A DNA stretch of 64,000 nt from Desulfosporosinus nitroreducens (GTDB taxonomy: Bacteria > Bacillota > Desulfitobacteriia > Desulfitobacteriales > Desulfitobacteriaceae): contig NZ_JAMHFY010000014.1 of NCBI RefSeq assembly GCF_023897015.1, positions 1 to 64,000 on the forward strand, read 5' to 3'. Every line of letters begins with the position of its first letter. The stretch's first letter is position 1. Positions 8,411 to 17,187 of the stretch are shown piece by piece. Under the pieces are notes generated by a model that made no database searches, had not been told where the DNA came from, and saw only the letters and a program-made list of their open reading frames with translations. A program made the translations under genes and the position numbers.

Positions 8411-8439
8411 TTGACCTAAGAAAGAAAAACTGGTAAGAT
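8411..8439 (+). promoter_or_regulatory. Sigma-A type promoter of the T-box/liv operon
   Basis: TTGACC (8411-8416), a 17-bp spacer and TAAGAT (8434-8439) place a start near 8446, shortly before stem I of the T-box. The interval 8270-8410 holds no gene and also serves the divergent yojF promoter. Confidence 0.6.
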
Positions 8440-8464
8440 ACCACCAACATAACCAATATTTTTA

Positions 8465-8770
8465 ATTGTGATGACGGGGTAAAGTAAACGGAACGGTCTT
8501 TTCAGGGAGGGAGCGTCATAGACTGAAAGCGCTGCTAAAGTATCAACCGTTGAAGGTTCACTCCTGAGCTGCCAGACTGAAACCCTAGGGAAAGTAGGTT
8601 TGGTCGGAGACTTCCACCGTTAAAAGGAAGGGGGTATAAGAAATAGATATTTAATTATATTTTATTTCCGTACTTGCAATGAGGAGGGGTCTTTTACAGA
8701 CCCAATCTGGGTGGTACCGCGAAAAAACACTTTTCGTCCCTTGAGGGATGAGATGTGTTTATTTTTTTGT
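8465..8770 (+). promoter_or_regulatory. T-box riboswitch (apparent Phe UUC specifier) with terminator
   Basis: The T-box sequence GGGTGGTACCGCG is at about 8709-8721, followed by the terminator stem (about 8725-8761, cgtccc/gggatg) and a T run. Stem I carries an AGTA near 8482 and the AGGGAG-type bulges near 8505. After the AACGG/CCGTT helix the specifier side reads GAAGG-TTC-A-CTCCTGAGC, aligned on the B. subtilis glyQS layout (GAAA-GGC-A-TTCTTGAGC). This gives UUC, a Phe codon, followed by the usual A. Uncharged tRNA would let transcription run on into the amino-acid transporter operon. Confidence 0.85.
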
Positions 8771-8822
8771 TCTTTATTCTTTATACACGGAGGTGAAAGG
8801 CTCAACAGATCGGATGATCTTA

Positions 8823-8881
8823 GTGAACTCGTTCAACTAAAGTCGAACATCGAGACTTCGGTGGGGAGTCTTAACGATTGG
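8823..8881 (+). repeat. HEARO/omega-RNA-like repeat, copy B (internally deleted)
   Basis: It begins after GTGA with ACTCGTTCAACTAAAGTCG and the CATCGAGACTTCGGTG block, then jumps to GGGAGTCTTAACG, so both internal hairpins are missing. It lies between the T-box terminator and the first liv gene, inside the operon leader. The ORF that crosses it (8711-8908) starts in the T-box and is not a gene. Confidence 0.6.
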
Positions 8882-8920
8882 ATAAACCCTTGTTTGAAAG
8901 AATTGTAAGGAGTGATCTAC

Positions 8921-10114
8921 ATGAAAAAGATAACAATGAGGTTAAAAAGTAAACTATGGCTTGCACTTCTTTTGGTATTAAGCCTGCTGATCAGTGCCTG
9001 CAGCCCGACCAAAGAAGCCGATGTAAAGAGTGCTGGCGGCAATGAACCGTACAAAATTGGGGCAGTGTTAGATATCAGCGGAAATTCATCTTCTTTGGGA
9101 GTCCCTGAACGGGATACCTTGCTAATGATGGTTGAAAAGCTAAACGCTAATGGCGGGGTTAAAGGACATCCTATCGACTTGACCATCATGGATAACAAAA
9201 GTGACGAAACGGAAAGCGTTTTGGCAGTTAAAACGCTGATTGAGAAAGGCGCGCTTGCTATTCTAGGGGCTAGTTCGAGTGGAACCTCCATGGCCATGAT
9301 TAAGACGGTTCAAAGTGAAAAGGTTCCCATGATATCCTTAGCGGCCGCCAGTAGCATCGTTGAGCCAACCAGTGAGCGGCAATGGGTCTATAAAACTGCC
9401 CAAAGCGATATTGTGATGATCAATAAGATTATTAGTTATCTAAAGAAAAACAACCTGAATAAAATAGCCTTTTTGTATATGAATAATTCCTACGGCGATA
9501 ATGGGAAGAAGGCCATCTCCGCTGCTGTTAAGGATAGCGGGATCGATATTGTTGCCGAAGAAAAATTTGATGCTAATGACAAAGACATGACGCCTCAGTT
9601 AACTAAAGTTAAGGCGAGCGGGGCGCAAGCTGCGATAGTTTGGGCGATCCCACCCTCGGCTTCCATTCTGACCAAGAATTTCAAAGACATTGGCCTTTCT
9701 ATTCCTCTGATTCACAGTCATGGGGTAGGCAACCAAAAATTCATTGAACTTGCTCAGGGCGCAGCGGATGGTGTTATCTTACCAATCGGTAAACTTTCTG
9801 TAGCCCAACAAATCTCAGATAATGATTCCCAGAAAAAAGTGCTGGAAAGTTATATCGCTGATTATTCGAAGAAGTACAATGCTGAGCCCAATTCCTTTGG
9901 AGGATATGCTTGGGATGCCTTCAATCTGTTAGTAAACGCTTTAGAGAAAGCTGGTCCAGATCGCGTAGCGATCCGGGATGAGTTGGAAAAAACACAAGGA
10001 TTTGTTGGCATTTCAGGAGTGTTCAACATGACCCCACAGGATCACAACGGTCTGAAGGAAGATTCCGCAGTTTTAGTGCAAGTAGATCAAGGAAAATGGA
10101 AGCTTATAGAATAA
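8921..10114 (+). CDS. livJ: LIV-type amino-acid ABC transporter, substrate-binding lipoprotein
   Basis: The protein (about 397 aa) starts at ATG 8921, 8 nt after AAGGAG. It has a lipoprotein signal ending LLISAC with the lipidated Cys, then a periplasmic-binding fold of the Peripla_BP_6 family (YKIGAVLDISGNSSSLG at the N-lobe, VPMISLAAAS hinge). Such proteins bind leucine, isoleucine, valine and often aromatic amino acids outside the membrane. It is the first gene of a five-gene operon. The UUC T-box upstream suggests phenylalanine or aromatic substrates should be considered. Confidence 0.9.
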   Translation: MKKITMRLKSKLWLALLLVLSLLISACSPTKEADVKSAGGNEPYKIGAVLDISGNSSSLGVPERDTLLMMVEKLNANGGVKGHPIDLTIMDNKSDETESVLAVKTLIEKGALAILGASSSGTSMAMIKTVQSEKVPMISLAAASSIVEPTSERQWVYKTAQSDIVMINKIISYLKKNNLNKIAFLYMNNSYGDNGKKAISAAVKDSGIDIVAEEKFDANDKDMTPQLTKVKASGAQAAIVWAIPPSASILTKNFKDIGLSIPLIHSHGVGNQKFIELAQGAADGVILPIGKLSVAQQISDNDSQKKVLESYIADYSKKYNAEPNSFGGYAWDAFNLLVNALEKAGPDRVAIRDELEKTQGFVGISGVFNMTPQDHNGLKEDSAVLVQVDQGKWKLIE

Positions 10115-10129
10115 CGGGGTGTTTGATTG

Positions 10130-11005
10130 ATGGGAGAACAACTATTACAACTTTTATTTACCGGACTGACTTTGGGAAGCATATACTCCATCATCGCGTT
10201 AACCCTGGTTACGACCTTTAATGTCACGGGTATTTTGAACTTGGCACAAGGCGAGTTTGTCGTGATCGGGGCTCTGTTGGCTGTCAGTTTGCAGGGAACA
10301 GGAATGCCTATAATTGCTGTATTTATCGTATCAGTAATTCTAGTCGCAATCTTGGGTGGATTGCTGGAACGTCTGACAATCTACAGAGCACGAGGCGCCA
10401 GTAACCTTAGCATGCTGATAATTACCATCGGTCTCTCGATTTCTTTGCGAGGATTAGCCCTCCTTATCTGGGGAACAGAGACCTATTCTCTGCCCGCCTT
10501 TTCTGAAGGCGGGTCCAAAATCGTGGGGGGAGCTGCCTTAAATCCTCAGAGTATCTGGATTTTTGCTCTGGTTGCGGTTACCCTGACCGGGTTATATGGC
10601 TTTTTAGGGCATACCTTTTGGGGCAAAGCAGTCAAAGCTTCGGTTTATAACCAAACAGGAGCAAGGCTTCAGGGCATAAACTTGAATACCATCTCCTTTT
10701 TAGCCTTTGTGGCTGCTGGCGGTCTAGGGGCAGCGGCTGGGGTGAGCATAGCTCCGATTACCATGGTGACCTATGATATGGGGTTCATGTTGGGTGTGAA
10801 GGGTTTTGTGGCCGCCGCTATCGGGGGTTTGAGCAATGTCGGTGGCGCAGTTATAGGGGGTATTCTCTTGGGTATTTTGGAGTCCTTCAGTTCTGGACTC
10901 ATATCTTCCGGGTTAAAAGATGCCATTTCCATGATTATTTTACTGGGTGTTCTCCTGTTTCGGCCTGAGGGAATTATTGGGGCTATAAGAGAGAGAAAGA
11001 TATGA
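10130..11005 (+). CDS. livH: LIV-type ABC transporter permease LivH
   Basis: The 291-aa membrane protein has about eight hydrophobic spans and the LivH features LTLGSIYSIIALTLV near the N-terminus and the AAIGGLSNVGGAVIGGILLG loop near the C-terminus. It forms the membrane channel with LivM. ATG 10130 is chosen over TTG 10127. The gene follows livJ by 15 nt. Confidence 0.9.
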   Translation: MGEQLLQLLFTGLTLGSIYSIIALTLVTTFNVTGILNLAQGEFVVIGALLAVSLQGTGMPIIAVFIVSVILVAILGGLLERLTIYRARGASNLSMLIITIGLSISLRGLALLIWGTETYSLPAFSEGGSKIVGGAALNPQSIWIFALVAVTLTGLYGFLGHTFWGKAVKASVYNQTGARLQGINLNTISFLAFVAAGGLGAAAGVSIAPITMVTYDMGFMLGVKGFVAAAIGGLSNVGGAVIGGILLGILESFSSGLISSGLKDAISMIILLGVLLFRPEGIIGAIRERKI

Positions 11006-11035
11006 TTGCATACCCTAGCTTGAAGAGAGGATGAG

Positions 11036-12052
11036 TTGAACGAAAGGCATGGTTATAAAATGAAACTAAAAAATCATCGAGGATTTATCCTCCTGTTGCT
11101 GCTGCTTATAATTCCTCTGGTGGCAGAAAGCAATTACTTGTACAGCACTCTAGTCATCATCGGTCTTTATGCGATCATCGTACAGGGCTTAGGGATCTTG
11201 ATGGGATATGCAGGTCAGGTTTCCTTTGGGCATGCTGCTTTCTTCGGCTTGGGCGGATACACAGCAGCTATACTAACGACGCGGTTTCACTGGCCCACAC
11301 TTTTGGCGCTCTTTGCCTCTGCAATACTTCCGGGAATCATTGCAGGACTCATCGGCCGACAGACCCTCAAGTTGCGTGAACTTTATCTAGCCTTAGCGAC
11401 GCTCAGTTTTGGAATTTTAGTTCATATTTTCTTCAATGAGGGTGGGGAACTAACAGGTGGACCGTCAGGAATGAGCGGAATCCCCAATCTTTCCATCGGA
11501 AGTTTTGAGTTTGACAGTGATCAGAAATTCTATATGCTTGTTTGGCTTGTTTTGTTGATGTTGTTAATAGGAATCTATAATCTGGTCCATTCACGGACCG
11601 GCAGAGCACTCTGCTCGATTCGAGAAAGTGAATATGCAGCAGAAAATGCAGGTATTGACTGTGCTCGGCTTAAGTTGCAGGCGTTCGTCTTCAGTGCTTT
11701 GCTGGCTGGACTTGCCGGGGGATTATATGCTTTTTATGTTACTTTCATCAGTCCATCTCCGTTCAGTTTTCATACTTCAGTCCAATTTGTCTTAATGGCG
11801 GTGATCGGAGGTCTGGGCACTTTTTGGGGACCGGTAATAGGAGCGGTCGTGGTGGTTGCCTTAAATGAATTACTGCGCGAGATTGTACCTTTATTAATAC
11901 CCGGGGCAGGCGGCGAATATCAGATTATCATTTATGGAGTTATTCTGGTGGGCCTTATGATTTTTCAACCTAAAGGGTTAAGCGGGATCGGTCAATACTT
12001 CAGAATACCTCTCAAAAAGCAACTAAAGACTGACGTTAAAATAAGAGGCTAA
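11036..12052 (+). CDS. livM: LIV-type ABC transporter permease LivM
   Basis: About 338 aa with the LivM pattern: GYAGQVSFGHAAFFGLGGY after TM2 and VIGGLGTFWGPVIGAV in the ATPase-contact loop. TTG 11036 lies after GAGAGGATGAG; ATG 11060 is an alternative. It partners LivH and is bound by the LivG/LivF ATPases. Confidence 0.9.
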   Translation: MNERHGYKMKLKNHRGFILLLLLLIIPLVAESNYLYSTLVIIGLYAIIVQGLGILMGYAGQVSFGHAAFFGLGGYTAAILTTRFHWPTLLALFASAILPGIIAGLIGRQTLKLRELYLALATLSFGILVHIFFNEGGELTGGPSGMSGIPNLSIGSFEFDSDQKFYMLVWLVLLMLLIGIYNLVHSRTGRALCSIRESEYAAENAGIDCARLKLQAFVFSALLAGLAGGLYAFYVTFISPSPFSFHTSVQFVLMAVIGGLGTFWGPVIGAVVVVALNELLREIVPLLIPGAGGEYQIIIYGVILVGLMIFQPKGLSGIGQYFRIPLKKQLKTDVKIRG

Positions 12053-12065
12053 AAGGGGGATTGTA

Positions 12066-12833
12066 ATGCTTCTTGAGTTAAGCGGGGTTACCAAACATTT
12101 TGGCGGTATTGCTGCGGTTAAGGATATTGGGTTTAGCGTAGCTGAAGGAAGCATCGTTGCTCTGATTGGTCCTAACGGTGCAGGAAAAACTACACTTTTT
12201 AATATTATTACTGGGACGCTACCACCGGAGAAGGGTTCGATCGCCATAAAAGGCAGGGATATAGTGGGTCTAAAACCGTTTGAGATTGCTTCTGCCGGTA
12301 TCACTAGGACGTTTCAAAATCTTCAACTTTTCAGCAACATGACGGTGCTGGAAAACGTTATGGCTGGAGCACATCTTAGAAGCAAAAAAGGATTTATTCG
12401 TTCATTTTTCACCTTTCCTGGAAATTGCCGTGAAGAAAGAAAAATCAGGGAGGAATCCCTGACTTTACTCGAAGACATTGGGCTGGTGGAGACTGCCGGA
12501 CTTTTTGCCTCCGAGTTACCCTTCGGAAAACAAAGACTCTTGGAAATAGCCAGAGCGTTAGCTTCTCATCCTGCGTTAGTACTGCTTGATGAACCGGCTG
12601 CTGGCTTAAACCCCGCAGAAACAGAGATCCTGACAGGGTATCTAAAGGAACTTAAGACGAAAGGAACCGCTATGATCCTGATTGAACACGACATGCAAAC
12701 CGTGATGGAAGCTGCCGACAGGATTGTCGTCTTAAATTTCGGCCAAATGATCGCGGAAGGTACGCCCGCGGAAATTCAGGCAAATACAGAGGTCATTAAA
12801 GCATATCTTGGAGAGGATGAAAAGATTGCTTAA
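12066..12833 (+). CDS. livG: LIV-type ABC transporter ATPase LivG
   Basis: The 255-aa ATPase has Walker A GPNGAGKTT, an ABC signature in a slightly divergent form (LPFGKQRLLEIARAL), Walker B LVLLDEPAAGLNP and the H-loop LIEHDM. The long insert after the Q-loop (FFTFPGNCREERK) is characteristic of LivG. It powers uptake with LivF and overlaps livF by 17 nt. Confidence 0.9.
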   Translation: MLLELSGVTKHFGGIAAVKDIGFSVAEGSIVALIGPNGAGKTTLFNIITGTLPPEKGSIAIKGRDIVGLKPFEIASAGITRTFQNLQLFSNMTVLENVMAGAHLRSKKGFIRSFFTFPGNCREERKIREESLTLLEDIGLVETAGLFASELPFGKQRLLEIARALASHPALVLLDEPAAGLNPAETEILTGYLKELKTKGTAMILIEHDMQTVMEAADRIVVLNFGQMIAEGTPAEIQANTEVIKAYLGEDEKIA

Positions 12834-13542
12834 AATTAAGAACCTGGGTGTTTATCATGGCTATGTACAGGCCATCAGAGAGCTGTCCCTAGAGGTCAAA
12901 GAAGGAGAACTGCTGGCTGTTTTGGGAGCGAATGGGGCAGGAAAAAGTACTTTGTTAGGGACTGTAGCCGGGCTGTACAAGCCGACTGCAGGGGAAGTTA
13001 TTTTTAAAGGTAAACCAATTACTAGCCAAAAACCGGAACAGGTTGTCAGGCAAGGCATAAGCCTTGTTCCGGAAAAAAGAGAAATCTTCAGCGCGTTGAG
13101 TGTCCTTGATAACCTCATGTTGGGAGCTTTCCATCGTTATCGAAAAAATAAGCCAGTATTAATGAACGATATTCAAGAAATACTAGAGCTTTTTCCGGCT
13201 TTAAAAGGCAGAGAGAGTGATCAGGCAGGCAGTTTAAGCGGTGGTTTGCAGCAGATGTTGGCAATTGGCAGGGGCTTAATGTCTCGGCCTGCCCTCCTAA
13301 TGCTCGATGAACCCTCGATTGGTCTAGCTCCATTGGTAGTTCGGGAGATAATGTCTATTCTGGTCAAGTTAAAAAAGACCGGAGTCACTATAATCCTTGT
13401 AGAACAGAATACCAAATCAGCCCTAAAAGTGGCGGACAGCGTCTTAGTGATGGAAAGAGGCGGGATTACCCATAGCGGCAATTCAGTGGATATCATTGCT
13501 GACTCATCTATTCAAGAGGCTTACCTGGGGCGGGCTCGTTAG
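12817..13542 (+). CDS. livF: LIV-type ABC transporter ATPase LivF
   Basis: The protein (about 241 aa) has Walker A GANGAGKST, signature LSGGLQQMLAIGR, Walker B LLMLDEPSIGLAP and ends AYLG as LivF proteins do. ATG 12817 follows GGAGAGG and lies inside the end of livG, so the two are translationally coupled. It is the last gene of the operon; a terminator follows at 13595. Confidence 0.9.
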   Translation: MKRLLKIKNLGVYHGYVQAIRELSLEVKEGELLAVLGANGAGKSTLLGTVAGLYKPTAGEVIFKGKPITSQKPEQVVRQGISLVPEKREIFSALSVLDNLMLGAFHRYRKNKPVLMNDIQEILELFPALKGRESDQAGSLSGGLQQMLAIGRGLMSRPALLMLDEPSIGLAPLVVREIMSILVKLKKTGVTIILVEQNTKSALKVADSVLVMERGGITHSGNSVDIIADSSIQEAYLGRAR

Positions 13543-13594
13543 TTTATAGATTGCTTTAAGAAACGGCTTAAAAAGTACTGTGACCGTATAGAAG

Positions 13595-13631
13595 ACCCTC
13601 CTGTTTACCGAAATTCACGGTAAGGGAGGGT
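13595..13631 (+). terminator. Terminator of the liv operon
   Basis: Inverted repeat ACCCTCC...TACCG (13595-13610) with CGGTA...GGAGGGT (13618-13631), partly bulged. Confidence 0.65.
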
Positions 13632-13779
13632 TCTGGGAGGTCGCTGTTTGTCTTTATCAGCCCATCATCACACGTTGAAAAAATTATGACTCTAAGCCAT
13701 AATGGCTCTAATGATAAAGGTAGGAGGGCAATGCTAGGAAAAATGTCTTATTAAAGAAAAATATTAACTAGATTTTTAC

Positions 13780-14017
13780 AGAGAAGTGTGGTATTTTAAT
13801 GTAGAATACATAGTAGTAGTGTGAGTGTCTTTGTGTAGATTGATTTTCTGCAGGTGTGTAGGATAGAGTAACGGTAGGTAACGGTTGTTTCCAAAAAACG
13901 TAGGATAGTTGTAGGATGGTAGAATTATGGATGTGGTTTATTCCCTGTATCCGTTTTTTTGTTGCGGATTTTAGGGCGATTCACAGTTTTTCTAACTCCT
14001 AGTGGGAGTTTTTTTTA
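13780..14017 (+). promoter_or_regulatory. Unassigned leader with attenuator-like terminator before the TRAP operon
   Basis: About 240 bp of G/T-rich non-coding sequence ends in a short terminator (AACTCC 13994-13999 with GGAGTT 14005-14010, then T8) only 32 nt before the dctP start. It contains three GTAGGATRG words (13858, 13900, 13911) and two GTAACGG words 10 bp apart (13868, 13878). A terminator so close to a start codon suggests conditional termination. I do not recognise a riboswitch class. Confidence 0.45.
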
Positions 14018-14049
14018 TTGTCTAAAACATATTAAAAGGAGAGATGATT

Positions 14050-15138
14050 GTGAAAAAAAGGTTATGCAAATCAATTAAGTTAAGGTCAATTGGAAAAGGA
14101 ATTTTACTTGGAGTTCTGGCACTGAATTTGCTCTTTGTTTCGGGATGTGGACAGACTGCATCTGCTCCGGCCGAAACGAAATCTCAAACAGTCGAGCTGA
14201 AATTAGCCCATTTCTTTCCAGCTACACACCCGGCTGAGAAAGAGTTAGTACAGCCTTGGGCCAAGGCGATCGACACTGCAACTGAAGGCAGAGTCAAAAT
14301 TACCAGCTACCCTGGACAGACACTTTTGCAGGCAGACGCAGTTTATGATGGAGTTGTCAATGGAATCGCTGATCTGGGTCTTTCTTGTTTTTCTTATACA
14401 CGGGGCAGTTTTCCGGTGTCGGAGGTGTTTGAACTGCCGGGTATTAAATACGCCAATTCCAAGGCTGCCAGTAAAGTTGCTTGGGAAGGGATCAAAGAGC
14501 TAAATCCCAAGGAAGTTCAGGATACAAAGTTGATGATGGTGTTTACAACAGGCCCTGGGGATTTATATACTAAAGAACCAGTACGTGCTCTGAAGGATTT
14601 AAAAGGATTAGAAATTAGAGCTACAGGTCTTAGCGCTAAAAGTCTTGCGGCTCTTGGAGCCATGCCGGTTGCTATGGCCCAATCTGAAGCCTATGAAGCA
14701 TTGTCGAAGGGCGTTGTAAAGGGAAATTTAGGTCCGGTTGAAGTTCTTCAGGGCTGGAAACAGGCGGAAGTAACCAAGTATGTAACTTTTTCCCCTTTTC
14801 TATACAATAATTTGTTCTATGTTACCATGAACCTGGACAAATGGAACTCCCTGGATCCTAAAGATCAGAAAGCAATTGAAACGGTAAATCAGAAGTTCTT
14901 TGAAGAAGTCGCCATGAGTTTATGGGATAAACAAAACGAATCAGCTTTAAAATATGCTGCTGAAAAGGGGATGGAAGTTATTACCCTTTCTCAAGAAGAA
15001 CAGAATCAATGGATTAGTTTGATTAAACCCATTCAGGACGATTTTGTAACCCAAATGAATCAAAAGGGGCAACAGGGACAAGAAATCTTAGATAAAGTAA
15101 AAAATCTTGCCGATCAGTATAACAAGGAGTATCAGTAA
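14050..15138 (+). CDS. dctP: TRAP transporter substrate-binding protein DctP
   Basis: The protein (about 362 aa) has a lipoprotein signal ending LLFVSGCGQ and the DctP fold (ELKLAHFFPATHPAEKE; DLKGLEIRATG with the conserved Arg that binds the carboxylate). It captures C4-dicarboxylates or other organic acids outside the cell. GTG 14050 has AAGGAG 8 nt upstream; ATG 14044 would be only 2 nt away from it. First gene of the dctPQM set. Confidence 0.9.
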   Translation: MKKRLCKSIKLRSIGKGILLGVLALNLLFVSGCGQTASAPAETKSQTVELKLAHFFPATHPAEKELVQPWAKAIDTATEGRVKITSYPGQTLLQADAVYDGVVNGIADLGLSCFSYTRGSFPVSEVFELPGIKYANSKAASKVAWEGIKELNPKEVQDTKLMMVFTTGPGDLYTKEPVRALKDLKGLEIRATGLSAKSLAALGAMPVAMAQSEAYEALSKGVVKGNLGPVEVLQGWKQAEVTKYVTFSPFLYNNLFYVTMNLDKWNSLDPKDQKAIETVNQKFFEEVAMSLWDKQNESALKYAAEKGMEVITLSQEEQNQWISLIKPIQDDFVTQMNQKGQQGQEILDKVKNLADQYNKEYQ

Positions 15139-15158
15139 TCCTGAGGGGGAATCTGGAG

Positions 15159-15671
15159 TTGAAGCAATTATCTCACCTAGTAAAAAAGGTAAGCAGTATC
15201 TTAGACAGATTAGCCGGACTGTGTTTCTTTTCGGTAATGTTGTTGATTGTAGCAAATATTGTTTTACGGACCGTTTTCAACCAACCTATTTTAGGAACTT
15301 ATGAGCTGGTAGGATTTTTAACAGCAATGGGGGTAGCCTTAGCTCTGGCACACTGTGCTTTTCAAGATGGTCATATTGCTGTGAGCTTTATCATGGAACG
15401 TCTTCCTCGAAAGACACAATCCATTGCAGCAGTCTTAGTTAATACCGCTTCTTCAATATTGTGGGCTGCTGCGGCCTGGTCCCTTGGAAAATTCGGTCAA
15501 ACGATGAAGATGAAAGGGCTTGTTTCACCGTCTGCCGAGATACCCGTTTACCCCTTCATTTATTTAGTTGCTTTCGGTTTGGCGGGGCTGTGTCTGGTGT
15601 TGTTGTTTAAGTCTCTGGTTTCTTTCAGAGAAGTACTCGGTATCGATACAGCTAAGAAGGTGACGAGATGA
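15159..15671 (+). CDS. dctQ: TRAP transporter small membrane subunit DctQ
   Basis: 170 aa with four predicted helices. The first helix region has the family pattern VANIVLRTVFNQPILGTYEL, and a buried acidic/His patch (AHCAFQDGHIAV) follows. TTG 15159 follows GAGGGGG. It overlaps dctM by 4 nt (ATGA). Confidence 0.9.
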   Translation: MKQLSHLVKKVSSILDRLAGLCFFSVMLLIVANIVLRTVFNQPILGTYELVGFLTAMGVALALAHCAFQDGHIAVSFIMERLPRKTQSIAAVLVNTASSILWAAAAWSLGKFGQTMKMKGLVSPSAEIPVYPFIYLVAFGLAGLCLVLLFKSLVSFREVLGIDTAKKVTR

Positions 15672-16981
15672 GTATATTTTTAGTTGGGCTAATTGGGATC
15701 GCAATTTTCTTTGGCTTGGTAATCGTGCGGATGCCGATTGCCTATTCCATGGCACTCGTTGGTTTTGTCGGCTTTAGTTATCTCACTTCAGTACCGGCAT
15801 CTTTGGACATGGTGGCCAAAGAACTGTACAATACTTTTACTTCTTATTCACTGAGTGTTATTGCCATGTTTGTTTGGATGGGGTTTCTGGCTTATTATTC
15901 AGGAATTGGCACGAGTCTCTATGTTTTTGCTTATAAGATGATTGGACATTTGCCTGGTGGGCTGGCAATTGCTACCCAAGCAGCTTGTGCTGTTTTCGGA
16001 GCGATTTGCGGATCTAATACTGCAACAGCGGCAACAATGGCGGCTATTGCACTGCCTGAGATGGATAAATATAATTACGACAAATCATTATCCACAGCCA
16101 GTATTGCTGCTGGGGGCGTTTTAGGGGTAATGATTCCCCCGAGTGTTATTTTTATTTTGTATGGCACAGCCACGGAACAGTCTGTGGGAACTCTATTTAT
16201 GGCAGGGATCGTTCCTGGAATTCTTCTGACATTGTTAAACATTAGCATGATTTATTTGCTTACTTTGCGTAATCCAAGCCTTGGACCAGCTGGCAGCAAA
16301 TCAAGCTGGAGAGAAAGAATTCATTCTCTGCGGGGAGGATTAGGGGAAGCTTTGGCTATATTTATTCTTTCCGTTGGCGGACTCTTTGCCGGATGGTTTA
16401 CGCCTACAGAGGCAGGTGCAGTAGGTGCCGGCGGCATACTAATTATCAGTCTTTTAGAAAAGAGGATTAGCTGGGAAAACCTGAAAAAGTCCTTATTTGA
16501 TACTACTCGAACCAGCGCTATGATTATGCTTATGCTTGCAGGAGCTGTTATGTTTGGCCGGTTTATGGCTATTAGCAGAGTACCCTCTGAATTGGCAAAT
16601 TGGGTTGGCTCTCTTCCCTTGCCACCGTATGCAATTATGGGCATGATTCTCTTCATTTACCTCATACTAGGTTGTTTTATAGATGCATTAGCACTAATTT
16701 TACTCACTGTTCCTATTTTTTTCCCAGTGGTAGTTAATACACTGGGATATGACCCGATTTGGTTTGGGGTTGTTGTAGTATTGGTGGTAGGCATGGGTGT
16801 AATTACCCCTCCGGTTGGGATGAATGTTTATATTATTAAAGGAATCGCTCCGGAGATCCCCTTAGAAACAATTTTTAAGGGTGTATGGCCATTCCTGTTT
16901 ACAATACTCATATGTTTAATCTTGCTGATGATTTTCCCCGGGATTGCAACCTATTTACCAGAACTGCTGAAGGGTTCGTAA
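15668..16981 (+). CDS. dctM: TRAP transporter large permease DctM
   Basis: 437 aa with about twelve spans. It shows family hallmarks such as GAICGSNTATAATMAAIALP, GVLGVMIPPSVIFILYG and VITPPVGMNVYIIKG. It is the sodium-driven transport subunit, working with DctQ and the lipoprotein DctP. A strong terminator follows. Confidence 0.92.
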   Translation: MSIFLVGLIGIAIFFGLVIVRMPIAYSMALVGFVGFSYLTSVPASLDMVAKELYNTFTSYSLSVIAMFVWMGFLAYYSGIGTSLYVFAYKMIGHLPGGLAIATQAACAVFGAICGSNTATAATMAAIALPEMDKYNYDKSLSTASIAAGGVLGVMIPPSVIFILYGTATEQSVGTLFMAGIVPGILLTLLNISMIYLLTLRNPSLGPAGSKSSWRERIHSLRGGLGEALAIFILSVGGLFAGWFTPTEAGAVGAGGILIISLLEKRISWENLKKSLFDTTRTSAMIMLMLAGAVMFGRFMAISRVPSELANWVGSLPLPPYAIMGMILFIYLILGCFIDALALILLTVPIFFPVVVNTLGYDPIWFGVVVVLVVGMGVITPPVGMNVYIIKGIAPEIPLETIFKGVWPFLFTILICLILLMIFPGIATYLPELLKGS

Positions 16982-17067
16982 AATAAAGCAATGCTAAAGG
17001 AAAAGAATCGTTTAATGCTTTTGAAGACGCGGTAAAAAGATGAAAAATCTTCCGAAAAAGAATAAAC

Positions 17068-17107
17068 TAATCAGGCACTCTTCAAAATTATGAAGAGTGC
17101 CTGATTA
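17068..17107. terminator. Bidirectional terminator between dctM and the sensor kinase gene
   Basis: A 17-bp perfect stem (17068-17084 with 17091-17107) with a 6-nt loop. A/T-rich flanks on both sides fit use by the two converging units. Confidence 0.75.
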
Positions 17108-17187
17108 TTTATCTTAAATCTTTCTAAGAAATCGTTCCATATGTGGAATGATTATTTTGCTCCTGTCCAGGGAATTCCAATGGTCGA

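Noticed and set aside
8711-8908. 65-codon ORF in the liv leader
   Set aside because: It begins within the T-box sequence and runs through the terminator and repeat copy B.
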